Under the pieces are notes generated by a model. That model ran no database searches. It worked only from the letters and a program-made list of their open reading frames with translations, and was not told the DNA's origin. Of a stretch of DNA of 64,000 bases, positions 49,311 through 62,300 are shown one piece after another. The number at the start of each line of letters is the position of its first letter. Position 1 is the first letter of the stretch. The position numbers were made by a program, and so were the translations under genes. Origin of the DNA: Hetaerina americana (Eukaryota > Arthropoda > Insecta > Odonata > Calopterygidae); the NCBI GenBank assembly GCA_022747635.1, contig JAKTNV010000009.1, positions 28,435,622-28,499,621 of the forward strand. Reading direction: 5' to 3'.

Positions 49311-50170
49311 AAGCTACCTACCTATAGGTTTTGGATGGCCTCTAATAACTATTATATAGGTAGCACTTATCATGCGAACTTCTCCTAGTTTGCCCTTTAT
49401 TATTTCCTGATTTACTCTATGATACTTCCTACCTGCCTTTGTGCAATCTTAAAGTCTTGTTCTTTTCTGTGAACCTAATATTCCTCCTTTTATCAAGGTC
49501 TTCAAAATTCCAGTACCCCTAAACAGCGCCAACCATTTTTTTCATTTCCTTTTGACAAACAGTAGCAAATTTCTTTCTTCCCTCACCACATTTTAAACTT
49601 TGATGTCACTCTTCCTCTCTTTCCAACCTATTTTCTCGATTCTACTCCATTTCTAAGTCTCCAAAGTTACTTATCTTTTTTAAACCTTAGCCTCAAAGAC
49701 CAGAATTTAGATTTACTCATTTTTACATTCCATTTTGAACCTTGACTATTTTTTTCCTCAAATCTGTACTTGGCTTAACTTAATTCTTCTATTCTCTTCA
49801 CTAAAGGGCCCATTTCATTTCAAAATTACTTTCCCAATATGCCAGCTGTTCTACCCTCATACTTCTTTTGTATCTCTTTGTTCGGTGTTCTTGTATTTAA
49901 TCTTCTTCTTACCGAATATCTCACATTGATCATGACAAGCACTCAACATTAACAGACATCCTGATTAGGCTCTATATTTTTTTTCTATCAATATTCTCAA
50001 TGCTGCAGTGGTATCATGTGTTCCCCTCCCCTTTCTAAACCTACACGAATTGCATATTAGGGCAAATTTTTGCCCTAATATGCAGCTCTCTACTGACAAT
50101 TCTTATTGCTACCTTTGCTATATATGGCCCATAATCCTCACATTATTGCAGTCAGGGCGATGGTATTTGG
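49310..50170 (-). pseudogene. RTE-type LINE C-terminal half and 3' end, degenerate
   Basis: The minus strand reads, through stops, GTGILKTLIKGGILGSQKRTR and GRKYHRVNQEIIKG, parallel to the C-terminus of the copy at 55 kb (GMLKTVIEG, KRGKGRNRIG, GRKYSEMKRD). The 3' end GGCCATCCAAAACCTATAGG is shared with the copies at 36.1 and 53.2 kb. Earlier RT parts are almost unreadable. Confidence 0.62.
50051..50084. repeat. Perfect 34-bp hairpin
   Basis: TGCATATTAGGGCAAA, two T, TTTGCCCTAATATGCA: 16-bp perfect arms. Confidence 0.9.
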
Positions 50171-50330
50171 GAGGGGGAGTGAATCAAAAATGATATGCAA
50201 CACATGAAAAAAGTGAGCCCTGCCATCAAAAGTGTGCTAAAACTATTTGCAGGAACCCCGCTAAATATTCCTCCCTGACCTTTTATCATTTATTCAACTG
50301 TGAACACTATTTTATGGTATTATTCCAATA

Positions 50331-51230
50331 CAGTGGAACCTGTGGACCTTAAGCTTAACAAACACCTTGCATAGCAAATTATTTGAATAACGAGCAAAAA
50401 TACTGAAAATGGCTCGCTGTACGAGCAACTATTTTCTTAGTGATTTTTTGCACAAGCCTTAATAATATTTTGATAACCCTGAAGGAAGAAGAAGAAAGAC
50501 ATATGAGAATAAAAGTAACAGTAGAAATGAAAATTAAAATCACTGAAAACCAGGAACAACCTGTGCATGTGGCTGATCTAGTTTGCACATCAACAATCAG
50601 TCAACATCAACAAATGGCTTTTTCTTCAAGAACACCGACAAGACTAAGCAGATAGATGTTTCAAATAGTGGCAAGAGTATCTATACAACATTTACGTATT
50701 CCCAATGATGATGAAAGGTTGCTTTCCATATGCTTAAACGAAAACAAATCGCTATGTGGCACCATTAACGAGAATACCATATAATTTGTGAGAAGGGGAA
50801 AGTGATTTTCACTGACATCATTAATCAGGAGTCAGGATCATGCAATCATGCAAACGATTGAACAAATGTTTAATGGGAGTCGTGCATAGTTTGAGAAGTT
50901 AATGATAAAAACCATCATCAACAGCATTGTAAGGTATGGTGAAGCAGCAAGCTCTGAGTCAAAGGCAGTAGAGTACTTAATTGGTGATGGTGAGCGGCTA
51001 ATTGAAAATCAAACCCATGCTTCTCTACCATTCAGAAACTTCAGGAGCCTTCAAGAAGTGTGAAGTCCAAAACTGCAGGCTAATGAGATATGTAGATCAC
51101 GGAAAACCTTTGCATCATGCCATGTATATGAGGCAGTGCCCTAATAAGGCTGTGGCAATGCGTGCCATAAATCTATTTCACAATCATTCTAAATCACATT
51201 TTTACCTAGTTTAGATGCAACAGCAAAAAA
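50331..51230 (+). mobile_element. Tigger/pogo-type DNA transposon relic
   Basis: Starts at TA followed by CAGTGGAACCTGTGGACC, close to the Tigger terminal repeat (CAGTGGAACCTCGG...). The transposase start reads RIKVTVEMKIKITENQEQ with an HTH-like VADLVCTSTISQ. Further on come TDIINQESGSCNH and SIVRYGEAASSESKAVEYLIGDGERLIE, the region before the first catalytic Asp in Tigger/Jerky proteins. The DDE part and right terminal repeat were not found. Confidence 0.7.
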
Positions 51231-52540
51231 AAAGTCTCAAGACAGCTTGCTAGTAAAAAGGAATTAATTAAATTAAAAAATCATTAGTTCTAAGCAATAT
51301 AAATGGGATCAAACTTAAGGCATATTTATTTACAAAATATATTCAGTTGCACTTACAGTTATAATAATACAATACTATCTCACATATTTCACAATGAGCT
51401 CAAATTTATTATTGCATTTACACTTTTTATAAACTATATAAATTATACACTTCCAACCTCTTAATGATGCATATTTTGAAATTTAACAGAGCTACTGAGC
51501 TGAGTTTGTGTAAGGTAATGCAAGCCATAAAAATAGCTGATGACTGAAAAGGAGAGTACTGTTATTCAGCAGTCATAATCTCCTGCAGTTGTTGCAAATC
51601 ATCACAAATGTGAAGTATCCATACTAATGTGAAGGTTTACACCAGTTGATTAGTATGTTGAAATACTTCTAGACACTTCAAGTACTTTTAAGGCAATCAG
51701 CCATTTGTTGTGTTATATACAAATTAGAAAAAAAACACCTGAGGTTGAAGATTACTTAGTGAATGAAGTTGTTCATTCCCTACTTACCACTAAATACTTA
51801 CTTTGGCCTCATATCAGTGTGGTTATAGGGAAGAAAGTAAAGTAATTAAATAAGAAAAGGCAAGGAAATAGAATATATGTGTAAGCAACACTCTGTGTGG
51901 AATTGTAAGAAAAAAATTATAGCAATATTCAAATTGAAGTTTAAATGTGAGCAGGCAAATTAATATACAAAATACCACAGAATGTGGTCCTAACCAAACT
52001 ACTTCCAGTGCAATCAGAAATATAGATACTTAGGCACTTCACTACTGCCCTGGGATCAACAGCTAATGCAAATAGATCCTTGAACAACCTTGAAACAACA
52101 ATTGCTATTTAATTAAGTTTAAAACGGCTTCACATCTTTTGAATTCTCCTATTAAACTTGATCAAGATAAATACGCTTCTACCACCTGGGAAGTGTATGG
52201 AGGATGTTCATGAGCAGTGTGGGTAGTTAGAGGAACCCCTAATTCAAGACTGAGGAGAATGCAGACTTTGCTTGGCAAGTCTAGCAAGCTGTTGTAGTGA
52301 GTAAGCTGTGAGGACCCAGCAATTGATTTTTCAGCTCACGCAAGTAGGGCAGTTGGGATCTTATTGTTCTCCTTCCACTTTTCATTCATACTTTGGCGGG
52401 AAATATGGAACTTCACCACAGAACTACACTTAAGAAATGCTTGTTTAATTTTAATACGTAAACAATTCACACATCTAGTTTAAGATACCAGCGTTTTTTT
52501 GTTTGTGATCATTGCTTTCATATTAAAATCATTACTTAGG
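51231..52540. other. No recognised gene
   Basis: AT-rich sequence with no coding or repeat signal that I can support. Confidence 0.5.
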
Positions 52541-53270
52541 GGATAATCACTTTGGAATAAGAAAATGGAGAGGTACACATGATGTAGTAGCAGCAATCAG
52601 GTCACTAATAGAGAGGAACATAGAATAGAATCATGATTTATTGTTTGTTTAGTAGATTTCAAGAAGGTGTATAATAGAGTGGATTGTGTAAAGCTAATGA
52701 ATGTGCAACAGGAAATAGGAGTCAGTTGGATGGCTAGGAAATGTCCACAATATTCCAAAAAAATCTGGACATTGTGTGTGGATATTAATAAATGGCTAAT
52801 CAAAACTTTGAAATGGAGTGTGGTTTGTACAATGCAAAAATATGGTTGTTGAAGCAAGATGATAAGCATAGATTGGTGGCTTTTGATATGTGGGAATGGA
52901 AAAGGTAAAATAGACTAATAAATCAAATAAGGAAAGGTTAGTCATTGTGGAAAGGAGAGGGAATTTTTAGGGGGAAATCCATAGGATGCAGGAAAGATGG
53001 ATGCAGAACATTATGATTATCAATGAAATGTAGAAGTATGCAATAGAGGGGAGAATGTTAGGTAAGTGAGGAAGGTTTTCCACCAATAGGATATGCTGAA
53101 TTGAATGAAGGGAGGAAGTACGTACGTGGGATTTAAGAGGGGCTCATTGCATGTCAGGGCGTGTTTTGTAAGGAGAGACAAGTAAAATGCATTGTTGCAC
53201 CATTGTATAGACTGCGTCCATCCAAAACCTACCTTAACTAGCAGTGTACCAATAATAATAATAATATATC
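52540..53270 (+). pseudogene. RTE-type LINE 3' portion, degenerate
   Basis: Reads LIERNIE, VDFKKVYNRVDCVKLMNVQQEIG (FVDFEKAFDRVNWEKLM in the 55-kb copy), then a jump to LKWSVVCTMQKYGCXSRMISIDWWLLICG-like residues matching TLIWSITMYSAETWSLKQEDRRRLEAF. It ends at CATCCAAAACCTACCTTAAC with (AAT)n. RT motifs after FxDF, including FADD, are deleted. Confidence 0.75.
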
Positions 53271-54984
53271 TATTTATTAGGGGAAAATACTTTCCGATTA
53301 TTAATTTCAACACAAATTAGTTAAAGTAGGATGTAGCACAGGGAATAATAAGAAAGACAAGGTAGTTATAGTTACCTACAATTTGGTTTTGTAGGTAATT
53401 ATAGTATGTAATTACCAATATAAGAGAAAAAACAGTACAAAATAAATTAAGAAATTACATCAATATCAATATAACTTACAGAGCACTGTAGTATACAAGG
53501 GTGTTAAAATAATACATTGAAAAAAGCAAGGCCCATAGAAACAAAACATGATACTTATTGGATCAGTCAGATGAATCAATTCTTATGACAATCTTGAATT
53601 TCAAAATTGGGAATGAAAAAACAACTATATCATAAAAAATAATACCATGTTATCATTGCCCACCACTTAGAAAATCTCATCAATGTCCCTAGAATAAAAT
53701 TTCCCAGGGTGAGGTATACACTTTGATGCACTATTGACTATATTTTCTGATAATTCAATACATTCTAAGTTGAATTATTTATTGTAGAATGCTAAATAGC
53801 TCTTCATGCTTCCCAATAGAAAATTCATGCAACAGGATTTAAAATTAAGTCCAGCATAATAGTGCTCTGAGTGTTAATTTACCATTATTAAAAATAGAAT
53901 AATTAATATGGTGCCTAAAGAATTGGCACAGGTCATTTGACCATATTGACCTGAAAAATTTGAAGAGGTGAAAAAAGTCAAAATGTCAAGCTGAACAGAC
54001 ACAACTTAGATCTGTCATATCTGTGAAATCAGCATGGAAGCAAAATAAACATGAAAACCATTTGATGCACTTTGAGAAGAACTACAAGGGGTCTGGAAAC
54101 CATCTATACCGATGCTGAGGGCCAATCTCTCCTATTACATGGGATTAATAAAGTTACTTAGAAGGTGCCACTGAAATCAATCTGTATTTACATAATACCA
54201 GGCAAGCCTCCACAAGACTGGTCTTGGGTATTGGAGCATCATCCATACAAGTAGAAACATTAATAATACTTTATGATTTTGAAAAATGGTGCAACCAAAT
54301 TAAATGTCGTCTGTATAAATATTACTTAATTTATAAGCAAAAGTTCTTAAATGTCATGAATATTGTCACAAAAGAATTCATCAAATGAGTAAAGTGGTTG
54401 AGCAATTAACCAAGTATATACCCTATTCTTGAAATTCTGGATACCATACAATTCAGACTGAGTAGGCAGATAAGTATACAGTCCTATGCTCACATTATGA
54501 AATGTGTTTTCAGTTGATGACCATCTACAATAAGTAGTATTTAGATTCGCTTCATCCTTTGAGGTGTAGATATAGATGTAGGGTCTTAATTGGTCCTAGG
54601 TTAACTTTCACATGAATCAGTGCCTTAAAGATATATAAACTAAATACAGTCATGATTCCATACCTAACAAAAAAGGTTTGCAGGAATCACGTGGTGGAAT
54701 ATCAACAAGAGAATAAAGAGCTCTCTTTTGTAGAAGCAGAATTTGTTTAACATGCGGGAAATTACCCCATAATTCAAATGACATTGACAGAAGGAATGTT
54801 AAAGAGCTAAACGATGCTCATTTGAAATGAGAAAGTTGAGCTTTCTTAACATAAAAACAGCTTTGCTCAGTTAATAACAGATCTGTGGTGTGAGTCTCCC
54901 AGTTAGTGTACAATGGGTCTACATTAGTGCATACATGCATTTAACCTTTTTGCATGTACTTTTGCACACATTAATTTTCATGCA
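53271..54984. other. No recognised gene; one CR1-like end relic
   Basis: AT-rich. TTTACATAATACCAGGCAAGCCTCC at 54187 resembles the CR1-like 3' end seen at 3200 and 9590. Otherwise no support for genes. Confidence 0.45.
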
Positions 54985-54995
54985 TAATTTTACTT

Positions 54996-57900
54996 CCCTC
55001 CCTGGACTACAACCTTGACGTGGTGGAAGGGCTTATGTGTTCCGATGACCCCTAGAGCTGTGCTGGTGGGAGTAATAAAAATTGCTCCTGGTAGGGTAAC
55101 CCATGCCAGATAGGTTGAAGGTTAGGAGCCAGACGAAAGGAAGTCCACGCAGCGTCTGTTCCTCAGTGAGGCGGCTGCAATGGCATCTGACCCCAGTGGG
55201 GCGGCCAGTAAGTGATGGTGTCACTTTAAAAACACCATTGAGGAAGGCAACGGGAACCCTCTCAATTATCATTCCCAAGATTTCCATGATGGACAAAACA
55301 GAGATTTTGAGTCCTGGCAACCATGGGGCTCGGCCCAATCGGCCGTGTGTTGTGCCCGGCAGCGGGGGAGGCAAGGCTTCCGCGGTCGTCATCCCACGAA
55401 ACCCTTGCAAGGGAAAACCAGCAGCAGCAGGACAGAAGGCGCAGGAGAAGGCCAAATTAGTTAGAATAGGAACGTGGAATGTTAGGACAATGATGAGGAC
55501 AGGGAAATTGGAGAATGTTAAGCAAGAGATGGAAAGGGGAAATATAGATATTTTAGGTCTATGCAAGGTGAGATGGAAGGATAGCAGGGATTACTGGAGT
55601 GATAATTATAGAATAATATACAGCAGCAGGGACGAGAGCCAACGAGGGGTTGCCATAGTATTAAATGAAGAGGTAGGAAGAAGCCTAGTCAACATAGAAC
55701 AGGTAAAGCATAGGTCATTACTAGTACAGATAAAAGCAGAACCGACGAACTTAGTTATTATTCAGGTATACATGCCACCGAGCAACCATAAGGAAGAAGA
55801 GGTCGATAGGATATACGATCAGTTAGAGGACATGATCGCGTGTGTTCCTGCAGGGAAACATTTGATAGTGATGGGGGATTGGAATGCGACGGTAGGCGAA
55901 GGAAGAGATGGTGATGAGGTGGGGGACAACGGTTTAGGCACGAGGAATGACCGCGGGGAGAAAGCAGTTGAGTTCTGCAGGAGACAGGGGTTAGTCATCA
56001 CCAACACTTGGTTTAGACACCACAAAAGACGCAGGTATACATGGAAAATGCCAGGTGACTCAGGAAGGTATCAGCTAGATTATATCCTGGTTAGACACAG
56101 GTATAGGAACAGTGTGATACACAGCTTCCCGGGGGCGGATGCGGACTCAGACCACAATTTAGTTGTTATGAAATGTAGCGTACGTTTCAAAAAGATAAGG
56201 CAGGGGCGGCGAGTTAGAAAATGGAATGTAGAAGCATTAAATGGGTTGAAAAGGAAGGAATACAAACAGGCGGTAGAGAAAGTCATGGAGGATGGTAAAG
56301 GGCTTAGTACTATTGAAGAAAAATGGGAAATGATCAAGAAAGGGTTGTCTAAAGCCGCAAAAGACACTATTGGGACCGTTAACGCTAAAAGGACTAGGAA
56401 ACCATGGATCACGGATGAGATGATTACAAAGATGGATGAGCGGCGAAAATGGAAGAATATAAATACAGAATTAGGCAAAATGAAGTACAAAGAATTGAAC
56501 AATAAATTGAGGCGGGCAACAAATAAAGCAAAAGAAGCTTGGTGGAAGACGCAGTGCGAGGATATGGAAAGTCTGCAGAGGATGGGTGAAATCGGTGCGC
56601 TGTACAGCAAAGTTAAATCTTTATCGGGAAGTAAGAAAGGGAGATCTATGCTAACAGTTAGAGATAAGGTGGGTAAGGTAATAGTTGACACAGGAAAGAT
56701 CCAAGAGAGATGGAAGGAGTATATAGAAGAACTGTATAGTGAAGAACTTCAACCAACAAAGTTAAACATTGAAAAAGAATATGACGTAGAGGAAGATAGC
56801 TTAGGTCTAGGCATACTAGACGATGAGATAGAAAGGGCATTGAGGGACATGAAACTATATAAGGCCGTGGGGGTGGGTGACATTCCCATGGGACTATTGA
56901 AATGTTTAGGAAAGTTTGGGAGGAAGAGGCTATATGGACTGATTCATAGTATTTACGATGGAATCTGGCCGGAAGACTTTGTGAGATCAGTTTTAGTTCC
57001 TATTCCGAAAAAGGCAAAGGCTACATCATGTGAGGGCTACAGGACAATAAGTTTGATATCCTACGCAGCTAAAGTTGTTCTCAGGTTCATAAACAAAAGG
57101 ATAGAGAGTAGGGCAATTGATTACTTAGGGGATGATCAGTTTGGGTTTAGGAAGGGGAGAGGTACGCGTGATGCCATTGCAGTAATGAGATTATTAATAG
57201 AGAGGAATATAGAACAAAACCAGGATGTATTTGCCTGTTTCGTAGATTTCGAAAAAGCGTTTGATAGGGTGAATTGGGAAAAACTAATGAGTATATTGCA
57301 GAAAATAGGAATACATTTGAGTGAAAGGAGGCTAATCTGCAACCTGTACATGTCTCAGACTGCTCAAGTTCGAGTGGGGAACGGGGAGTCAAGTTGGGCA
57401 GTGCTAGGAAGAGGTTTAAGGCAGGGTTGCCCATTATCACCGTTGCTGTTGAACCTGTATGTAGAGGAAATGATTAAATAGGCATGGGAAGAACTGGAGG
57501 TAGGAATGGAAGTGGGCGGGGAATTCGTAAAATCAGTTAGGTTTGCTGATGACCAAGCTTTAGCTTGTCAGTTAGCCTAGGGGTTGTGAGCATTGCTGAG
57601 TGAACTGGAAATTCAGTGCGACAGGTATGGCATGAGAATCAATATTAATAAAACAAAGGTTATGCGATTTTCTAGAAAGAAAAAGGCTAAGCTAAACATT
57701 AAAATAGGAGGGCAAAAACTAGAGCAGGTAGAACAGTTTACGTATCTCGGTAGTGTTTTGGACCAACACGGTCAAAGTAGTAGCGACGTAAGGAGAAGAA
57801 TTGCACTAGGCAAAGAGCCTTTCACAAGGAGAACGGAGTTAATGACGGGGACGTTGGGTAAGGATGTTAAGAAAAGACTCGTAAAAACTTTGATATGGAG

Positions 57901-58346
57901 CATAACTATGTATAGTGCGGAAACGTGGTCATTGAAGCAGGAGGATAGACGTAGATTGGAGGCTTTTTAAATGTGGGTGTGGAGAAGAATGGAGAAGGTG
58001 AAATGGACAGAGAAGAAAACAAACGAGGAAGTACTTGGTATGGTGGGCGAAGAGAGGGGTGTGTTAGGGGCAATCCTATGGAGGCAGGAAAAGTGGATGA
58101 AGGGGGTGTTGACCGGCAGTGGGATGTTGAAGACTGTGATAGAGGGTTGAATGTTGGGCAAAAGAGGAAAGGGAAGGAACAGGATAGGGTTGTTGGATGG
58201 GATGAAGGGAGGAAGAAAGTACTCAGAGATGAAGAGGGACCTGATATAGAGTAGGATGCTGTGTTTTGCTAGGGGTCACAAATTATTTAATTAGTAATTA
58301 TGCCCATCCAACAACCTACCTTAACCGGTAGATTACCTAATAATAA
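54996..58346 (+). mobile_element. Full-length RTE-type non-LTR retrotransposon with 11-bp target duplication
   Basis: TAATTTTACTT at 54985-54995 is repeated at 58347-58357, bracketing 3.35 kb, the usual length of RTE elements. A short 5' UTR (CTTGACGTGGTGGAAGGGCT) precedes one long ORF. The 3' UTR ends CATCCAACAACCTACCTTAAC and a short (TAA)n tail, as expected for RTE 3' ends. Because the tail and duplication share TAA, the right border may shift by a few bases. Plus orientation, between SLC17A9 and PCID2. Confidence 0.88.
55103..58150 (+). pseudogene. RTE ORF: AP endonuclease plus reverse transcriptase, with in-frame stops
   Basis: An in-frame TAA six bases upstream supports the ATG. Endonuclease: RIGTWNVRTM at about residue 120, MGDWNATVGE at about 257 and SDHNLVVM at about 348. 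The catalytic Glu motif, normally SEVRW, here reads CKVRW (about 155), so the nuclease is probably inactive. RT: FRKGRGTRDA (about 680), FVDFEKAFDRVNW (about 713), LRQGCPLSP (about 773), then past stop codons RFADDQALAC (FADD catalytic box) and FTYLGSVLDQHG. The reading frame holds from 55103 to about 58150; only nonsense codons interrupt it (57479, about 57579, about 57588, 57968, by eye). Such proteins nick DNA and copy the element RNA on site. Confidence 0.87.
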
Positions 58347-58357
58347 TAATTTTACTT

Positions 58358-59268
58358 GTCAGATTGAGAAGTTGAGCCGAAGATAATTTAATAAAATTGG
58401 TAATCAGAATTTAGCACAACTTTCAAAACACAACAATTATGCCCACTTGAAATACACAATAAGTGGGTTGGTAGTAAGTTTTCTGAAAAAGTGAAGTATT
58501 AAGGAGCAATAAGTGGAAAATATGCTTAATAATGGGAGATTTGATAAAAGATGAGTTAGGGACTAGAAAATGAAATGCAAAGGTCTCTATATGCTCCCGG
58601 CTTTTAGGATAGGAGGATTTTAACAGAAAGAAATCGATTTGAAAGGCTGTTTTGCTCCCGCAGCTCTGAGGGTTTTTTTGTACACTAGTAATAGCAGGAA
58701 GCTGACACTTCCAAATGTATAGGGCACTTTCCTGTGTGACGATATCGAGGTAACTTGGTATCTGAAAAAACCCTAAAAAATGAAGTTTAACAGAAAAGTA
58801 AATTACTCATTCTATGGTCTGAAGTCATTACTTAAACACTGGAATAAAAAACCAATTGAATTATATTTTTATCTTTTATATTTACTTTAATAAATAATTT
58901 TTCGTAGTAATTTTACGACTATATTGACGTTCGAAGATTTCCATTTCGTAGATGTATCGTTAATACAGAATTATTTGAAAAGTTATGAATAACAAGAGAT
59001 GGAATACTTTGGCCCTTGCATTCATGATAGCGGGCAATAATAATGAACCTTCAGTGATGGCTGTACTGGCGCGCTGTATCGTAGTGTTTTGTTTGGCGCA
59101 AGGTTTGTTGTGTTCCGACAGATTGTTTGTTTGCTTTGTGTAGAACTAGTATTATGATAATTCTTACAGGGCTATGCATTTTTTCTGACTTTATTTCTAG
59201 CTCATGTAGTGGAAGATATCGTCTAATATTCATGTTTTAGGAAGGCAGAAATTTATATAAACTGCAGC
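58358..59268. other. PCID2 5' flank
   Basis: Contains the PCID2 promoter by position. A less AT-rich stretch lies at 59060-59130. No TATA box or CpG-rich promoter could be confidently chosen. Confidence 0.4.
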
Positions 59269-59304
59269 ATGGCCCACATGAGTTTGAATCAATATCTTCA
59301 ACAG
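59269..59304 (+). CDS. PCID2: PCID2 coding exon 1
   Basis: Twelve codons, MAHMSLNQYLQQ, ending on a codon boundary before GTAAAG. Too short to find by ORF length; identified from the PCID2 N-terminus. Confidence 0.9.
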
Positions 59305-62300
59305 GTAAAGCAGAATTATTTAATCATGAATTCGTTTTTAGCCCTAGTATGTTATTCTTTACGTGTGAAAGGTATTTTTTATAAGCTTTTAAATGTTTAT
59401 AACTGCTATGATTTAATGTATCTATTGTTTCGAAACAAAACTCGAGGCACATACGAGTGTGATGTTCTTTTAAATAGGCCTCATGTTTTTTGGAGGAACT
59501 AATTTTATATATCTCAGGAATATGTTATTACCTCCATTTCTTCTGATCACTCACACGCCCATTTTTGGTTCTGTTGTACTTTCTCTGACAGCTTAGTTAT
59601 CAAGTTATCATGATACTTGACCTAAAAGAATTGACATTTTGGAATCATTCTAACAGGAAATAATTGTTATTTCAGGTCGATAATGCATGGAGAAACAGAG
59701 AAGGCAATTCATTAGCGGTATGAGGTTTATTTCCTGTAGTTTCTGTTATGTCGTTGATATTATTATTGTTGTTGTTATTAATTGTTAACAACGTGGTAAA
59801 TACTTTCTATGCAGGAATTTCTGTCATTTCGTCATGGTCATGTGGTCAGCAGCAGGCTCCATATAGAAAATCCTGATTCGGCTGTTGAAAGAGTGATAGA
59901 TCCACCATTGGATGAAATAGTTGCTGCACACCTGCGGTAATTATGTAGTTTAATTTTCCCGATTGAATTAGTCTAACTGATGGGCTATATTGGCATTTCA
60001 TCGCCATGTAATTTTAATTTGGGTATAACTTTTCATCTCTCGTGTCTTCATCAACTTATGATGTAGTGTTTATTGTGCACTCATTACATTTGTAATAGCC
60101 TCAGTATTTAGTAGAGCCTTGTTTACATGGTGTGACCAACGCAATTTTGGTTTTATTTTGAAAATTCTTGTGTCTTTTGGAAGCGCCCATGTTAGTAAGA
60201 GACATTTGGGGAGGCAATCGACAGCTGAGGCCATTTGCGCCATTAAGGATGGATGGGCAGTTTGGTGTGGGCTTCTCAAAGAATGGAGGAAGGGTTGATA
60301 GAAACCTGGTGATCAATTAGCCTATTATCAGTAAAAGATGCAAAGGGGTCCACAATTTAACGCCCCATCCGACGCACAGTTTACTCCACTTGATGTACTC
60401 TCCAAAAGCCACCCCAAGTAGGAAACGGAATACCTCTAAAAACTCCTGTCGTTCGGGGTTTCGAACCCGAATCGTCGGGCTTGGAAGCTAGTGCATTAGC
60501 CCCTACACCATCCCAGTACCCTCACCCATGTAATATTTTTAACGTCTTAGTGTTTTGTATGATGCCAATGACCACAACTGTTGAAAGCTTTCCCTAAGAA
60601 CTACTCCTGCAAGTACTGCAGTTGGAGTTATTTATATATGGAGGGCCAGAGGGAGAGGCTGCTGAATCCAAGGAAATTATGTTTATTGTATTTTTAACCA
60701 TGCAGTATTGCATGAATGTAATCCAGACGAAAATTGACTCAGAAATACAGCTTTCATATTGCAGCTACTAACAGGACAAGTGTTCGCTAATTAAGATGCA
60801 GACAATTTATTTCCTTCAATTTCTAGTAATCAGTCTGTGGCAAATGGATTTCCAGAGCCCTGCCTCTTATTCTTCTTGAATTTCTTCTTGCTTATGGCAC
60901 TACTTACAAAAGACTTTAGTCTGAATTAAATTCTAAATCTACACTTTTCTGGCCATAAAGCTCAGTTTTCAAAGTTTATCTTCATTGTTGACTTCAGCAC
61001 ATTACATATTGGGGTCAATGCAAGTGCGTTTACTCATTTTTGGCTCAATCATATTTTCAACAATTACTCCTAGAGCAATCCTGGGGTTTTGCTTTTACAA
61101 ATGACATATTTTATATAATATTCAACAGCTTCCGTGATATGTTCTTGCATTTCTTTAATGTATATTTCCCTCTGATGCCTATAAAAACTCCAGTCCTCGA
61201 GACAAATACTGCAAATGAGTAACTCAAGAAATAATGGCTTCTTCTGATAATCTAAAACAAATATTCAATAATCTTGAAATCAAATAACTCCATCCTGCTG
61301 AGATCATATTATAAGTGCATCAAAAATGAATGCAATAACTTGGTGATGCATAGAAAACTAAGGAAAGAGAACAGCTTTGTCATTTAAGTCTCCAAATTTG
61401 TCAGTTCCTGTGCAAACATAATGTTATGCAGGGTATGAATTCATGGCTCTCTCTCTGCAGATGGATAATTTTTTTACTGCTCCTGTGTACTGTTTTCTTA
61501 TTTGTGACTGTACATTTGCGTTCAAACTCTAATTGCAATGCATTGTTTGTCTGTAATATTAGCAACCAATGTGACATGTTCCATACATGTCTTTTAGGAA
61601 CCAATACACATAATTTATATTAAGAGACCCCACCTTTCCTTGGTTCTCAATGAGTTACCTGCATTTATCTATTTGAATAATTTCCCTCTTTTTATTAAAC
61701 ATTTCTTCAATGGCAGTTAGGTTGAATACTGTTTCATGATACCAATGCTGGCTCATAGGACTACACTATTGTGTTGTGTAGTGACCGTAGTGACAATTAT
61801 TTGTAATGATTTGTGAAATCTAAATGCCTGATAAAGTGTATATTAAATTACATGCTGCCCATTGGGTTAAGAACTTCATGTGACTAGTACTTGGGTTGTA
61901 TTGAATATGATTTATTCTACCTGCTTAATACTTAAACATGATGACATGAAAACTTCTTGACCTTTATGGATGATCTTATTATAACCTGGTCCCCATTTTT
62001 ACAAGCAAGTGGATGATTTGCAACAGAGAAAAAGTGCCATGAAATGTCCCAATTGTAGTTCAATAAATCCATTGGTTTCTGCAATTTGCCATGCATATTA
62101 CCAATATTTATCACAAAAAAAGTTAATGTGTGGGTATTACTTATGCATGGTAACAAACATGAGTATTATGGATGTAATTTTTTTTTCTAGTTTAACAGTA
62201 TATAGTTAAGCTTCATTTTTCTAGATCAGTTGATTTACCAGGATGAAAAAAGGACAGTCGACCTTAATTATCGTTTCTTCATGCAGAGAGCTAATTTGCA

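Noticed and set aside
55033..55566. 177-codon minus-strand frame
   Set aside because: Antisense of the RTE endonuclease ORF; no independent features.
56080..56691. 203-codon minus-strand frame
   Set aside because: Antisense of the RTE ORF linker; Leu/Phe-rich composition comes from the Lys/Glu-rich sense strand.
60450..60525. tRNA-Gly(TCC) gene on the minus strand
   Set aside because: The T arm is perfect but the acceptor stem does not pair, and the sequence continues into a SINE body.
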